From positions 1 through 43,418 of the forward strand of contig NZ_CDBR01000055.1 in NCBI RefSeq assembly GCF_000819685.1: a stretch of DNA of 43,418 nt, given 5' to 3'. Numbering within the stretch: position 1 is the first letter of the stretch; each line of letters begins with the position of its first letter. This stretch comes from Aeromonas allosaccharophila. GTDB lineage: Bacteria; Pseudomonadota; Gammaproteobacteria; Enterobacterales; Aeromonadaceae. Of the stretch, positions 17,932 through 26,190 are shown piece after piece. The translations under genes and the position numbers were made by a program. The notes below the pieces were generated by a model. That model was not told the origin of the DNA and made no database searches. It was given only the letters and a program-made list of their open reading frames with translations.

Positions 17932-20073
17932 ATGAATGCTCTTTCTGTCCAGGGTCGGATTACCCTGATCACCGGTTGCTGTCTGCTGCTCACCGCCGCC
18001 GCTCTGGTTGCCTCCTCGATTTACAACGCGAACAAGATGCAAACGCAGGTGCGACAAGCCACCCTGCACGAGGCGCAGCAGTCAGCCGAAAACTGGATGA
18101 AGGCGATGGGCTCGGAGCAGGCGGCCAAGGTGACCAGCTATCTCGATGAAGCCTATTTTCGTGCCAGCTTGCTGGCCGAGAGCGTACTGTTTCAGCGCAA
18201 GAATGGGGCCGAGAACTTTGTCCCGTCAGAGGCGCTGCGCAGCGCCATCAATCAGCAACTGCACGATGCTGCCGCCTCATCGACCAATCTGCTCGGCGTC
18301 TATACGGTGTTCGAGCCTGACCAGCTGGATGGGGAAGACAGTAACTATGAGGGCTCGACCGCGCTCGGCGCCAACGACAAGGGGCGCTTCTCCAGTTATT
18401 GGGCGTATGACAACGGCAAGTTGGTGCCCGAGGTGCAGAATGAAGATGTGCTTGCTGACGACAGCCCGACCGAGGCCGGTGGTGTTGAAAACGAGTGGTA
18501 TCGCTGCAGCATTCGCACCCAGGCACTCTGCCTGCTGGAACCCTATCTGGACGATGTCGGCGACAAGAAAGTCTTGATTACCTCAGTCTCAGTGCCTTTG
18601 CTGGAGCAGGGAACATTACTGGGGGTAGCTGGCGTCGATATCTCCCTGACGACCTTGCAGGATCTGGTCTCTACCATGGACAAGGAGCTCTATGACGGCA
18701 AAGGCAGAATATTGCTGGTCAGTCATGAGGGGCGCGTGGCGGGAGCCGATGAGTTTGATGTGACCTTGGGGCGGGAGCTGGACCAGAAGTATCAGGGGCT
18801 GGCCACCGAGCTGAAAGGCTGGCTCAATCAGGGTCAGGAACAGACGCGCTGGAGCCGCGATGGCGCCCTGTTGCAGAGCTTTGTGCCGGTCTCCATGCGT
18901 GGTACCGATCGTAAATGGGGCATCTACATTGAATTACCGCGGGCCGTAGTGCTGGCCTCGGCCCAGCAACTGCAGGATGATCTGGCCAGTGAGGCCAATC
19001 GCAGCGTGGTTTCGCAACTCTCTATCGGAGTGCTGATCTCGCTGGTGGCCCTGAGCTTTATCTGGTGGATGGCGCGCCAGATCGTGGCGCCCATTCGCGC
19101 CGTGGTTGCTCGCCTCAAGGATATCGCCAGCGGCGAGGGGGATTTGACCCAGCGCATCGAGATCCAGCGGCAAGACGAGATTGGCGAGCTGGCCAAGTGG
19201 TTCAACAGCTTCCTCAACAAGCTGCAATCGACCATCAGCCAGGTGATTGATACCGTTGCCGGCACCCGCAACAGTGCCGAGCGGGCGGCGCAGGTGGCCG
19301 AGCGCACCAGCAGCGGCATGCAGGCCCAGTATCAGGAGATCGATCTGGTGGCGACGGCATTTGAAGAGCTGAGCGCCACGGCAATGCAGGTCTCCGGCAA
19401 TGCCAGCTCGGCGGTGGCGGCCGCCAACACCACCGATGCCGCGGCGCAAGAGGGCAAATATGTGGTGGCTGACACCCAGGAGGCGATGCGCAAGCTGATG
19501 ACCATCATCAACGATGCCCAGCCGGTGGTGGAGCGGCTCTCGGCCAACAGTGGCAACATCAATGACATTCTCACCGTTATTCAGGGGATTGCCGAGCAGA
19601 CCAACTTGCTGGCGCTGAACGCGGCCATTGAAGCGGCGCGAGCCGGTGAGCAGGGGCGTGGCTTTGCCGTGGTGGCCGATGAGGTGCGCAATCTGGCCGG
19701 TCGTACCCAGAATGCCATCGTCGAGATCCAGACACTGATCAGCCAGCTGCAGTCCGGTACTAGCGCTGTGGTCAAGGCGATCCGCGATGGTCATGGCCAG
19801 GCTGACGAGACGCTCGCCAAGGTAGATCTCTCGGTGCAGGTGCTGGAGCAGATCATCCAGTCGGTCTCCACCATCCATCAGATGAACGAGCAGATTGCCC
19901 GTGCCGCACAGGAGCAGAGCCGGGTGGCGGACGAGATCAACCGTAACGTCAGCAACATTCGCGATGTGAGCCACACCATTCGGGCCGAAGCGGCGACCTC
20001 TGCCGAAAATGGTCGCGAGCTCTCCGCTCTCGCTGACAAACAGCAGCAACTGGTGGGGCAGTTCAAGGTATAG
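17932..20073 (+). CDS. Methyl-accepting chemotaxis protein with a Cache-type sensor
   Basis: A 713-residue transmembrane chemoreceptor. Helix 1 spans about residues 10-30; a periplasmic region of about 330 residues follows, of double-Cache size ([10 protein letters not shown] and [15 protein letters not shown] are Cache-like); helix 2 spans about 362-381; then HAMP and a signalling coiled coil. The kinase-control tip is clear at about 555-575 ([20 protein letters not shown], followed by [18 protein letters not shown]). It ends GQFKV without a CheR-docking pentapeptide. The ligand cannot be read from the sequence; Cache receptors often bind amino acids or organic acids. The sigma-28 promoter links it to flagellar gene expression. 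Confidence 0.93.
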   Translation: MNALSVQGRITLITGCCLLLTAAALVASSIYNANKMQTQVRQATLHEAQQSAENWMKAMGSEQAAKVTSYLDEAYFRASLLAESVLFQRKNGAENFVPSEALRSAINQQLHDAAASSTNLLGVYTVFEPDQLDGEDSNYEGSTALGANDKGRFSSYWAYDNGKLVPEVQNEDVLADDSPTEAGGVENEWYRCSIRTQALCLLEPYLDDVGDKKVLITSVSVPLLEQGTLLGVAGVDISLTTLQDLVSTMDKELYDGKGRILLVSHEGRVAGADEFDVTLGRELDQKYQGLATELKGWLNQGQEQTRWSRDGALLQSFVPVSMRGTDRKWGIYIELPRAVVLASAQQLQDDLASEANRSVVSQLSIGVLISLVALSFIWWMARQIVAPIRAVVARLKDIASGEGDLTQRIEIQRQDEIGELAKWFNSFLNKLQSTISQVIDTVAGTRNSAERAAQVAERTSSGMQAQYQEIDLVATAFEELSATAMQVSGNASSAVAAANTTDAAAQEGKYVVADTQEAMRKLMTIINDAQPVVERLSANSGNINDILTVIQGIAEQTNLLALNAAIEAARAGEQGRGFAVVADEVRNLAGRTQNAIVEIQTLISQLQSGTSAVVKAIRDGHGQADETLAKVDLSVQVLEQIIQSVSTIHQMNEQIARAAQEQSRVADEINRNVSNIRDVSHTIRAEAATSAENGRELSALADKQQQLVGQFKV

Positions 20074-20080
20074 CGGGATC

Positions 20081-20109
20081 AAAAAAGGCGCCATCCAGCT
20101 GGAGGCGCC
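20081..20109 (-). terminator. Intrinsic terminator of gcvB
   Basis: GGCGCC pairs with GGCGCC (20087-20092, 20104-20109) around an inner TCCA/TGGA stem; on the minus strand six T follow. It begins 8 bases after the chemoreceptor stop codon, so it lies between two converging genes. Confidence 0.85.
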
Positions 20110-20270
20110 AAACACATTCAGATGACAGACTGGGTCAAATCGAGAAGATTTGAGCCCCTCTTCCCGCAGAGGAAGAAACACAACACCACAATCACAGTCG
20201 AAAGACTCACGAAAAACACATGTAAACCAACATGTAGTAGAAAATGTGAGCCATATGACGACTGATTGCT
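20081..20270 (-). ncRNA. gcvB: GcvB small RNA
   Basis: On the minus strand, divergent from gcvA as in E. coli, lies a unit of about 190 bases. It has a promoter (TTGCGG at 20300-20305, 17 bases, CATAAT at 20277-20282), a GU-rich stretch TGTGATTGTGGTGTTGTG at 20179-20196 like the R1 seed region of GcvB, a segment CCCAGTCTGTCATCTG like the conserved CCCTGTCTGTCC of GcvB, two simple hairpins (20157-20172 and 20135-20153), and a terminator at 20081-20109. GcvB uses Hfq to repress many amino acid and peptide transporter mRNAs, and GcvA activates it. Exact ends are estimates. Confidence 0.85.
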
Positions 20271-20276
20271 GGGCGA

Positions 20277-20305
20277 ATTATGTTTATTCACTGGTCGACC
20301 CGCAA
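20277..20305 (-). promoter_or_regulatory. gcvB promoter
   Basis: TTGCGG (-35) and CATAAT (-10) with a 17-base spacer on the minus strand. It overlaps the probable gcvA promoter, whose -10 TATAAT is at 20315-20320 on the plus strand, so GcvA bound between them could control both. Confidence 0.7.
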
Positions 20306-20356
20306 CCGACAAATTATAATGCGCCCCATTAGAAAAACTCATCGTCGGCTGGTGTC

Positions 20357-21277
20357 ATGTCTCGTCGTTTACCTCCGCTCAATGCCCTCAAGGCGTTTGA
20401 AGCAGCGGCTCGTCACTTAAGCTTTACCCGCGCAGCAGAAGAGTTGTTTGTGACTCAGGCTGCCATCAGTCACCAGATCAAGGCGCTGGAGGAGTATCTT
20501 GGCATCAAGCTGTTCCGCCGTAAAAACCGCTCCTTGTTGCTGACCGAAGAGGGGCAAGGCTATTTCCTGGATATCAAGGATATCTTTGCCTCCATCTCTG
20601 AGGCGACCGACAAGCTGCTGGCCCGCAGTGCCAAGGGGGCGTTGACCGTCAGTCTGCAGCCGAGTTTTGCCATCCAGTGGCTGGTGCCGCGCTTGGTCAA
20701 GTTCAGCGAGCGCCACCCTGACATCGATGTGCGTATCAAGGCGGTCGATCTTGACGAAGGGTCGCTCACCGACGACGTGGATGTGGCCATCTATTACGGG
20801 CGCGGCAACTGGCCGGGTCTGCGTTGTGACAAGTTGCATACCGAATACCTGATCCCGGTCTGTTCCCCCTTGCTGTTGACCGGGCCCAAACCGCTGCGTA
20901 CGCCGCAAGATTTGACTCTTCATACCCTGTTGCACGATACCTCCCGTCGCGACTGGAAGGCCTGGTTCCGTCAGCTCGATATTGACGCCCCCAACGTCAA
21001 TCAGGGGCCCATCTTCAGTCACTCCACCATGGTGATCCAGGCGGCGATCCACGGCCAGGGGGTGGCGCTTGGTCACAGCGTGCTGGCGCAACCCGAGATT
21101 GAGGCCGGCCGCCTGATCTGCCCGTTCGAGCAGGTGCTGGTGAGCAAAAATGCCTTTTATCTGGTGTGCCAGGAGCAACAGTCGGATCAGGGCAAGATCG
21201 TTGCCTTCCGCGACTGGATGCTGGAGCTGGTTGAGCAGGAAGAGGCGCGTCGCAGGGCAAGGCTTGCCGATGCCTGA
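20357..21277 (+). CDS. gcvA: LysR-type glycine cleavage regulator GcvA
   Basis: A 306-residue LysR-type regulator. The winged helix-turn-helix covers about residues 20-65 (AARHLSFTRAAEELFVTQAA, then SHQIKALEEYLG) and the effector domain about 90-300, with GRGNWPGLRC as in GcvA. GcvA controls the glycine cleavage operon and activates the divergent small RNA gcvB, found here just upstream. ygdD and rlmM follow downstream, as in E. coli, with one extra gene inserted. The last codons overlap the start of that gene by 8 bases. Confidence 0.92.
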   Translation: MSRRLPPLNALKAFEAAARHLSFTRAAEELFVTQAAISHQIKALEEYLGIKLFRRKNRSLLLTEEGQGYFLDIKDIFASISEATDKLLARSAKGALTVSLQPSFAIQWLVPRLVKFSERHPDIDVRIKAVDLDEGSLTDDVDVAIYYGRGNWPGLRCDKLHTEYLIPVCSPLLLTGPKPLRTPQDLTLHTLLHDTSRRDWKAWFRQLDIDAPNVNQGPIFSHSTMVIQAAIHGQGVALGHSVLAQPEIEAGRLICPFEQVLVSKNAFYLVCQEQQSDQGKIVAFRDWMLELVEQEEARRRARLADA

Positions 21278-21899
21278 GGTGATCCGCGAGGGGGCAGTTG
21301 ATGCCCCCGTTCGCATTTTGCTGGCCCACGGTGCGGGCGCCGGGATGGAACACGCCTTTCTTGCCGAGTTGTCACGGCTGCTGGCTGGCCCCGACATCGA
21401 AGTGGTGCGCTTCAACTTTCCCTACATGACCAGGCGGGCAGAGGATGGCAAGCGCCGCCCGCCGGACAGAGCGCCGGTGTTGCTCGCCCATTGGCATGAA
21501 ATGATCCGCGAGTTTGCCCATCCACGGCTGTTTCTGGCGGGCAAGTCGATGGGCGGGCGGATGGCGGCGGAACTGTATAGTGAAGGCGAGGGTGAGATGA
21601 ATGCTGCAGGATTGCTCATTCTCGGGTATCCTTTCCACCCTCCGGCCAAGCCCGACAGTTGGCGAGGCGAGGTACTCAAGCATATTGCAGTGCCAACCCT
21701 GCTGTTGCAGGGGGAGCGCGACACCTTCGGTAGTCGCGCCGAACTGGCCGATTTCCCCTTCTCACCCACCGTATCGGTCCATTGGTTGACCGATGGTGAT
21801 CATGGTTTCAAACCGCGTAAAGCCAGTGGTGTGAGTGAGCAGGAGAATATGCAGCATGCGGCGGCGGCCATCTGCCATTTTATCGCCCGGCACGGATAG
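21270..21899 (+). CDS. Alpha/beta hydrolase of the KANL3/Tex30 type
   Basis: A 209-residue hydrolase-like protein. ILLAHGAGAGMEH provides the oxyanion region, FLAGKSMGGRMAAEL the GxSxG nucleophile elbow with the Ser, and LLQGERDTFGSR and DGDHGFKPRK the expected Asp and His of the triad, so it is likely catalytic. The family is described as KANL3/Tex30 alpha/beta hydrolase-like, substrate unknown. The ATG at 21270 lies inside the gcvA stop region (8-base overlap), so the two genes are translationally coupled. This gene sits between gcvA and ygdD, which are neighbours in E. coli. Confidence 0.85.
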   Translation: MPEVIREGAVDAPVRILLAHGAGAGMEHAFLAELSRLLAGPDIEVVRFNFPYMTRRAEDGKRRPPDRAPVLLAHWHEMIREFAHPRLFLAGKSMGGRMAAELYSEGEGEMNAAGLLILGYPFHPPAKPDSWRGEVLKHIAVPTLLLQGERDTFGSRAELADFPFSPTVSVHWLTDGDHGFKPRKASGVSEQENMQHAAAAICHFIARHG

Positions 21900-21950
21900 C
21901 ACGAGAGGGTTGGCCTTATGGCCAGCCGTGATGAGAGAGGGAGAGTGAGG

Positions 21951-22337
21951 ATGCAGATCCATCGACATTGGCTGATACTGGCCGGTCTCTTCGGGTTGAC
22001 GGCTACCATGCTGGGGGCGTATGGCGCCCATGGATTGGCGGCGACCGGTATTACGCCCGAGCGTCTTGCGGCGTTCAATACCGCCGTGCAGTATCAGTTT
22101 TTTCACGCATTGGCCCTGCTGGTTCTGGGCTGGTGTGGTGTGCGCAGCAAGGTGATCCACCTGGCTGGCACCGCCTTTGTGCTGGGGATCATCGGATTCT
22201 CCGGCAGTATTTACGCCATGGTGCTGCTTGGCAGCAAGGGGCTGGGGCTGATTACCCCGGCCGGTGGCCTCTGTTTTATGTTGGGATGGGCGGTTTTGAT
22301 TTGGGCCGGCTGTCGTCTTGGAGGAAAAAATGAATAA
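21951..22337 (+). CDS. ygdD: DUF423 membrane protein YgdD
   Basis: A 128-residue inner membrane protein with four predicted helices and the DUF423 hallmark LGAYGAHGL plus the [16 protein letters not shown] block. The function of the family is unknown. The ATG at 21951 is preceded by a purine-rich GGGAGAGTGAGG. Its end overlaps the start of rlmM by 8 bases, an arrangement fitting co-translation of ygdD and rlmM as in E. coli. Confidence 0.9.
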   Translation: MQIHRHWLILAGLFGLTATMLGAYGAHGLAATGITPERLAAFNTAVQYQFFHALALLVLGWCGVRSKVIHLAGTAFVLGIIGFSGSIYAMVLLGSKGLGLITPAGGLCFMLGWAVLIWAGCRLGGKNE

Positions 22338-23424
22338 TCTGCTGCTTTATTGCCGCCCCGGTTTTGAGAAAGAGGCGGCTGCAGAGATCACCGAGCGTGC
22401 CGGTAACATGCAGTGCTACGGTTTCGCCCGGGTCAAGGACGACAGCGGTTATGTGATCTTCGAACTGTATGACGAGGAGCAGGCGGACCTGCTGGCTCGC
22501 AAGCTGCCGTTCCGGGAGCTCATCTTCATCCGTCAGATGCTGGTGGTGACCCATGAGCTGAAGGCGCTGGATGTCGCAGACAGGATCACCCCCATCATCG
22601 AGGCGGTTCGCGAATACACCATTTGCGGCGATCTGCGAGTCGAGACTGCGGATACCAACGAAGCGAAAGAGTTGTCGGCCTTCTGCCGCAAGTTCACCGT
22701 GCCGCTTCGTCAGGCGCTGCGCAGCAACGAGATCCTGACCAAGAAGGAGACGCCGAACCGTCCGGTGTTCCACGCCTTCTTCATGGCCAATGATCACGTG
22801 TTGCTGGGTTACTCCTACTCGTTCAACAACTCCGGATTCCACATGGGGATCCCGCGTCTGCGCTTCCCGGCCGATGCGCCGAGCCGCTCCAGCCTCAAGC
22901 TGGAAGAGGCGTTTTACGTGTTCGTGCCGCGGGAAGAGTGGGATATGCGTCTCTGCTCCGGCCTGAAGGCGGTGGATCTGGGCGCCTGCCCGGGCGGTTG
23001 GACCTATCAGCTGGTGCGTCGTGGCATGATGGTGACGGCGGTCGACAACGGCATGATGGCCCAATCCCTGATGGATACCGGTCAGGTCAAGCATATCCGG
23101 GATGACGGTTTCGTCTGGCGTCCGAGCAAGAAGAACACCTACTGGCTGGTGTGCGACATGGTCGATAAACCGGCGCGGGTCGTTCACATGATTGCGGACT
23201 GGTTCCGTGAGGGCGACTGTCAGGAGGCGATGTTCAACCTCAAGCTGCCGATGAAGAAGCGGTATGCCGAATCGGTGCACAATATCGAGGTGTTGCGCGA
23301 GATGCTCAAGGAGATCGACAACGCGTTCGTGATCCAGGCCAAGCAGCTCTATCACGATCGTGAAGAGATCACCGTGCATGTTTACAACAAGTACTGGGTC
23401 TCCAAACTCGAGCCCAAGGCGTGA
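22330..23424 (+). CDS. rlmM: 23S rRNA (cytidine-2498-2'-O)-methyltransferase RlmM
   Basis: RlmM methylates the 2'-OH of C2498 in 23S rRNA. The 364-residue protein has an N-terminal THUMP-like region ([14 protein letters not shown]) and a C-terminal RrmJ-type methyltransferase domain with SAM motif [25 protein letters not shown] and [11 protein letters not shown], carrying the expected K-D-K-type catalytic residues. ATG 22330 has a strong GGAGG at 22319-22323 and gives the family start [15 protein letters not shown]. Followed by a terminator. Confidence 0.97.
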   Translation: MNNLLLYCRPGFEKEAAAEITERAGNMQCYGFARVKDDSGYVIFELYDEEQADLLARKLPFRELIFIRQMLVVTHELKALDVADRITPIIEAVREYTICGDLRVETADTNEAKELSAFCRKFTVPLRQALRSNEILTKKETPNRPVFHAFFMANDHVLLGYSYSFNNSGFHMGIPRLRFPADAPSRSSLKLEEAFYVFVPREEWDMRLCSGLKAVDLGACPGGWTYQLVRRGMMVTAVDNGMMAQSLMDTGQVKHIRDDGFVWRPSKKNTYWLVCDMVDKPARVVHMIADWFREGDCQEAMFNLKLPMKKRYAESVHNIEVLREMLKEIDNAFVIQAKQLYHDREEITVHVYNKYWVSKLEPKA

Positions 23425-23454
23425 TGTAGGCGTTCAGCTCGTACGATAAATACC

Positions 23455-23484
23455 AAGGCCGACAGGGAAACCTGTCGGTCTTTT
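23455..23484 (+). terminator. Intrinsic terminator after rlmM
   Basis: A 12-bp stem (23455-23466 with 23471-23482, one G-T pair), a GAAA loop and a T-run. Ends the gcvA-rlmM group. Confidence 0.88.
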
Positions 23485-23506
23485 GCTATCCGGCTGCCGG
23501 AAAATA

Positions 23507-23965
23507 TCAGAAACGGTAATCGAGGCGCAGGGAAGATTCGTCGTCGGTCACCTTGATCTCGATCTGCAGCGGGATGGTTTTGTCGACCGGATTGAACTGC
23601 ATTTTTATCCCGTCTCCTCTCAGCCTGACGGCGGTGTTCATGCCGCCAGCCTTGAACTTGACCTTGGGTCTGAAGCGTTCGACCGACAGACTGACGCTCT
23701 TCTCCGGGGTCAGATTGAGCTGCGGGTAGGAGGTTATCTTTTGATTACCAAAGTTGTCGGTGGAGACTTCAATACCAAACGACAGGGGTTTGGGCGCCTT
23801 GAGCAGGTCGTTGGTATCCAGGCTCGAGCGCCATACCTCGGTGGCAGTCCGTTTTTCCTGCTGCGGCAGTTTGGCGGTTTGGGTTGATTGAGCCTGTTCG
23901 AAGGCACTGGCAGTGCCACACACCAGCAGTAGACCCGAAACCAGATAGCACCCGTATCCCTTCAT
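23507..23965 (-). CDS. Exported protein of unknown function
   Basis: I do not recognise this 152-residue protein. A signal peptide (MKGYGCYLVSGLLLVCGTAS, cleavage near SAFEQ) is followed by a polar Gln/Thr-rich stretch and a beta-rich region from about residue 55, ending SLRLDYRF with a terminal Phe, which recalls outer membrane-associated proteins. The ATG at 23965 has a GGAG ahead of it; the open frame runs on to 24073 through a terminator, so the longer form is unlikely. It stands alone between two terminators. Confidence 0.65.
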   Translation of the reverse strand: MKGYGCYLVSGLLLVCGTASAFEQAQSTQTAKLPQQEKRTATEVWRSSLDTNDLLKAPKPLSFGIEVSTDNFGNQKITSYPQLNLTPEKSVSLSVERFRPKVKFKAGGMNTAVRLRGDGIKMQFNPVDKTIPLQIEIKVTDDESSLRLDYRF

Positions 23966-24040
23966 GAAAAACACTCCCTGTTCTTCTTCTCTATTGAACA
24001 TAGTTGCTGTTCGGGGAGTGGCAAAGGATTCGGAAATATA

Positions 24041-24066
24041 AAAAAGGGAGCCGAGGCTCCCTTTTA
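24041..24066. terminator. Terminator after the isocitrate dehydrogenase gene
   Basis: AAAAGGGAGCC (24042-24052) pairs with GGCTCCCTTTT (24055-24065). On the minus strand a run of T follows, ending the gene at 24083-25090. Confidence 0.85.
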
Positions 24067-24082
24067 AAATCAATGAATTAAC

Positions 24083-25090
24083 TCACAGTCGATCGATGAT
24101 CGCCTGGGTGAATTCACTGGTGGAGGCGCTGCCGCCCAGATCGCGGGTGACCCGATCACCGGATTCGATGGTAGCTCGTACTGCCTCGCGGATCCGCTCT
24201 GCTTTATCTTGCATGCCGAGGTACTCCAGCATCTGGATGGAGGCGAGGATCACCGAGGTCGGGTTGGCAATGTTCTTGCCTGCGATGTCGGGCGCAGAGC
24301 CATGGACCGCCTCGAAAATGGCGGCGCCATCGCCGATGTTGGCACCAGGCGCCATGCCCAGCCCGCCGACCAGACCGGCGCAGAGATCCGAGAGAATGTC
24401 GCCGAACAGGTTGGTGGTGACCATCACATCGAAACGCTCCGGATACATCACCAGATTCATGCAGGCGGCATCGACGATCATCTCTTCGCTCTGGATATCC
24501 GGGTAGTGGCTGGCGATTTCACGGGCCACTTCGAGGAACAGGCCGGAGGTCGACTTGAGGATGTTGGCCTTGTGGATGATGGTGACCTTCTTGCGCCCTT
24601 CCTGACGAGCCAGCTCGAAGGCAAACTTGACGATGCGCTCTGCCCCTTCGCGGGTGATGATGCTCATCGCCTCGGCGCTCTTGTTGTCATCGCTGCGCTT
24701 CTGACCGGCACCCGAGTACATCCCTTCGGTATTTTCACGCACCGTGATGATGTCGATGTTGTCGTAACGGCTCTTGGTACCTTTGAAGGAGATGACCGGA
24801 CGCACGTTGGCGTAGAGATTGAATTTCTTGCGCAGGGAGACGTTGATGGAGGTAAAACCACCGCCGACCGGCGTGGTCAATGGCCCTTTCAGGCTCACCT
24901 TGTTCTTCTCAATCAGATCCAGGGTAGCCTGGGGCAGCAGCTCGCCATGCTTCTCGAGGGCAACCAGACCCGCATCAGCATATTCGTATTCGAAATCGCA
25001 GCCCGCATGGGTCAGGATCTGGATGGCTGATTCAATGATGCTGGGGCCGATGCCGTCGCCGGGGATCACGGTAATTTTTCTTTTGGACAT
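24083..25090 (-). CDS. NAD-dependent isocitrate dehydrogenase
   Basis: A 335-residue beta-decarboxylating dehydrogenase. The substrate segment SINVSLRKKFNLYANVRP has the Ser, Asn and two Arg that hold isocitrate. The coenzyme loop HGSAPDIAGKN has Asp-Ile where NADP enzymes such as E. coli Icd have Lys-Tyr, which points to NAD. Catalytic Tyr lies in NTEGMYSG and Lys in TIIHKANILK; metal-binding Asp lies in FGDILSDLCAG. It is much shorter than E. coli Icd (416 residues) and resembles the NAD-type enzymes of mitochondria and some bacteria. Homoisocitrate is a less likely substrate. The ATG at 25090 gives the family start; a minus-strand TATAAA at 25133-25138 may be its -10. Confidence 0.88.
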   Translation of the reverse strand: MSKRKITVIPGDGIGPSIIESAIQILTHAGCDFEYEYADAGLVALEKHGELLPQATLDLIEKNKVSLKGPLTTPVGGGFTSINVSLRKKFNLYANVRPVISFKGTKSRYDNIDIITVRENTEGMYSGAGQKRSDDNKSAEAMSIITREGAERIVKFAFELARQEGRKKVTIIHKANILKSTSGLFLEVAREIASHYPDIQSEEMIVDAACMNLVMYPERFDVMVTTNLFGDILSDLCAGLVGGLGMAPGANIGDGAAIFEAVHGSAPDIAGKNIANPTSVILASIQMLEYLGMQDKAERIREAVRATIESGDRVTRDLGGSASTSEFTQAIIDRL

Positions 25091-25249
25091 GAGAGGGTTC
25101 CACTTCCAGGGTATAGGGGAGGATGGGGCTGCTTTATAGCATTTACTCAGCAAACCAACCACATTCCTTTACATTCTACTCACTTTCATCAACAGCGAGG
25201 GTGAGTCTCGTCATGGTTCGCACCCTTGCCTGCATTTTTGTTCGGTCAT

Positions 25250-26050
25250 TTAGTCCGGCTGGGGCGGGTAGCGGATGTCCCGCAGGTTGAATCCCAGCAC
25301 AATATCCCGCTGCAAGCGTACCAGCCGTTGGGCCAGCAGGGCTTCATCCTGATGCTGGCGCAGCTTGAGCAATGGCTTGGCGGCATCCTCTTGCTGGCAG
25401 GCCTCGAGCATGGCCGCCAGATTGCCATATTGCTGCAACAGCTGGGTAGCGGTCTTGGGGCCGATCCCCGGAACCCCCTTGATATTGGAGCCGCTGATAC
25501 CGGTCAGGGCCCAGAAGTCGACCAGCTGAGCGGGCGTTACCCCATATTGCTGCTGGACGAAGGCGGCATCCAGCCAACGTTTGTTGAAGTAGTCGCGTAC
25601 CCGGATCTGCGGGCAGATCAGTTGGCAGAACCCCTTGTCGGTGGAGATGATGGTTGCCTGATGGCCGTGGCTGGCGATGCCGCAGGCGAGAGTGGCGATG
25701 AGATCATCTGCCTCGTCGGTCTCGGAGAGCAGGGCATCGACACCGCACTCCCAGAAAGCATCCTGCAGGGTTGCCAGCCCTTCACGCAGCTCGGGGGGCA
25801 TGGGCGTGCGCCCCTCCTTGTAGGCTGGATAGACCTCTTTGCGCCAGCTATGCACCTCGCCATCAAACACGGCAATGACATGGGTCGGCTCGCTATTGGC
25901 CAGCAGCTTGCGGCAGGTATTGATGAGGTTGGCGCGGGTAGCGACCAGCGCCTGGGCAGGGGTCAGTGCCTGCTGGGCTTGTACCGCATGCAGACGGCGA
26001 ATGAGGTTGAGGGCATCGATGATGAGCAGGTGTGGCCGGATAGTTGACAT
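25250..26050 (-). CDS. xni: Flap endonuclease Xni (Exonuclease IX)
   Basis: A 266-residue FEN-type nuclease without a polymerase domain, the normal size of Xni. Acidic metal-binding residues are seen in LLIIDALNLIRR, VFDGEVHSWR, ETDEADDLIA and STDKGFCQLI; a helix-hairpin-helix follows (GSNIKGVPGIGPKTATQLL). Xni cleaves flap structures left in DNA replication and repair. The start ATG at 26050 gives MSTIRPHLLIIDALN; the upstream extension is not conserved in my judgement. Xni and ppnN are near each other in E. coli too. Confidence 0.93.
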   Translation of the reverse strand: MSTIRPHLLIIDALNLIRRLHAVQAQQALTPAQALVATRANLINTCRKLLANSEPTHVIAVFDGEVHSWRKEVYPAYKEGRTPMPPELREGLATLQDAFWECGVDALLSETDEADDLIATLACGIASHGHQATIISTDKGFCQLICPQIRVRDYFNKRWLDAAFVQQQYGVTPAQLVDFWALTGISGSNIKGVPGIGPKTATQLLQQYGNLAAMLEACQQEDAAKPLLKLRQHQDEALLAQRLVRLQRDIVLGFNLRDIRYPPQPD

Positions 26051-26141
26051 GGGGCACTCTTGGCGGTCGGGACGCCCCATTGTAACAAACCACTCGCCTG
26101 ATGGGGGATTGATGGTATTCGGGAAGGCATAGAGCCAATAA

Positions 26142-26166
26142 AGAGGGGCGCCAATGCGCCCCCTCT
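26142..26166 (-). terminator. Probable terminator after ppnN
   Basis: AGAGGGGCGC (26142-26151) pairs with GCGCCCCCTCT (26156-26166) with one bulged C. The minus-strand tail is TTTATT, a modest T-tract, 25 bases past the ppnN stop. Confidence 0.65.
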
Positions 26167-26190
26167 GTCGATGATGTGGTTGTCTGTACC

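Noticed and set aside
18934..20181. A 415-codon open frame on the minus strand
   Set aside because: Antisense to the chemoreceptor signalling domain and overlapping gcvB; composition only reflects the opposite gene.
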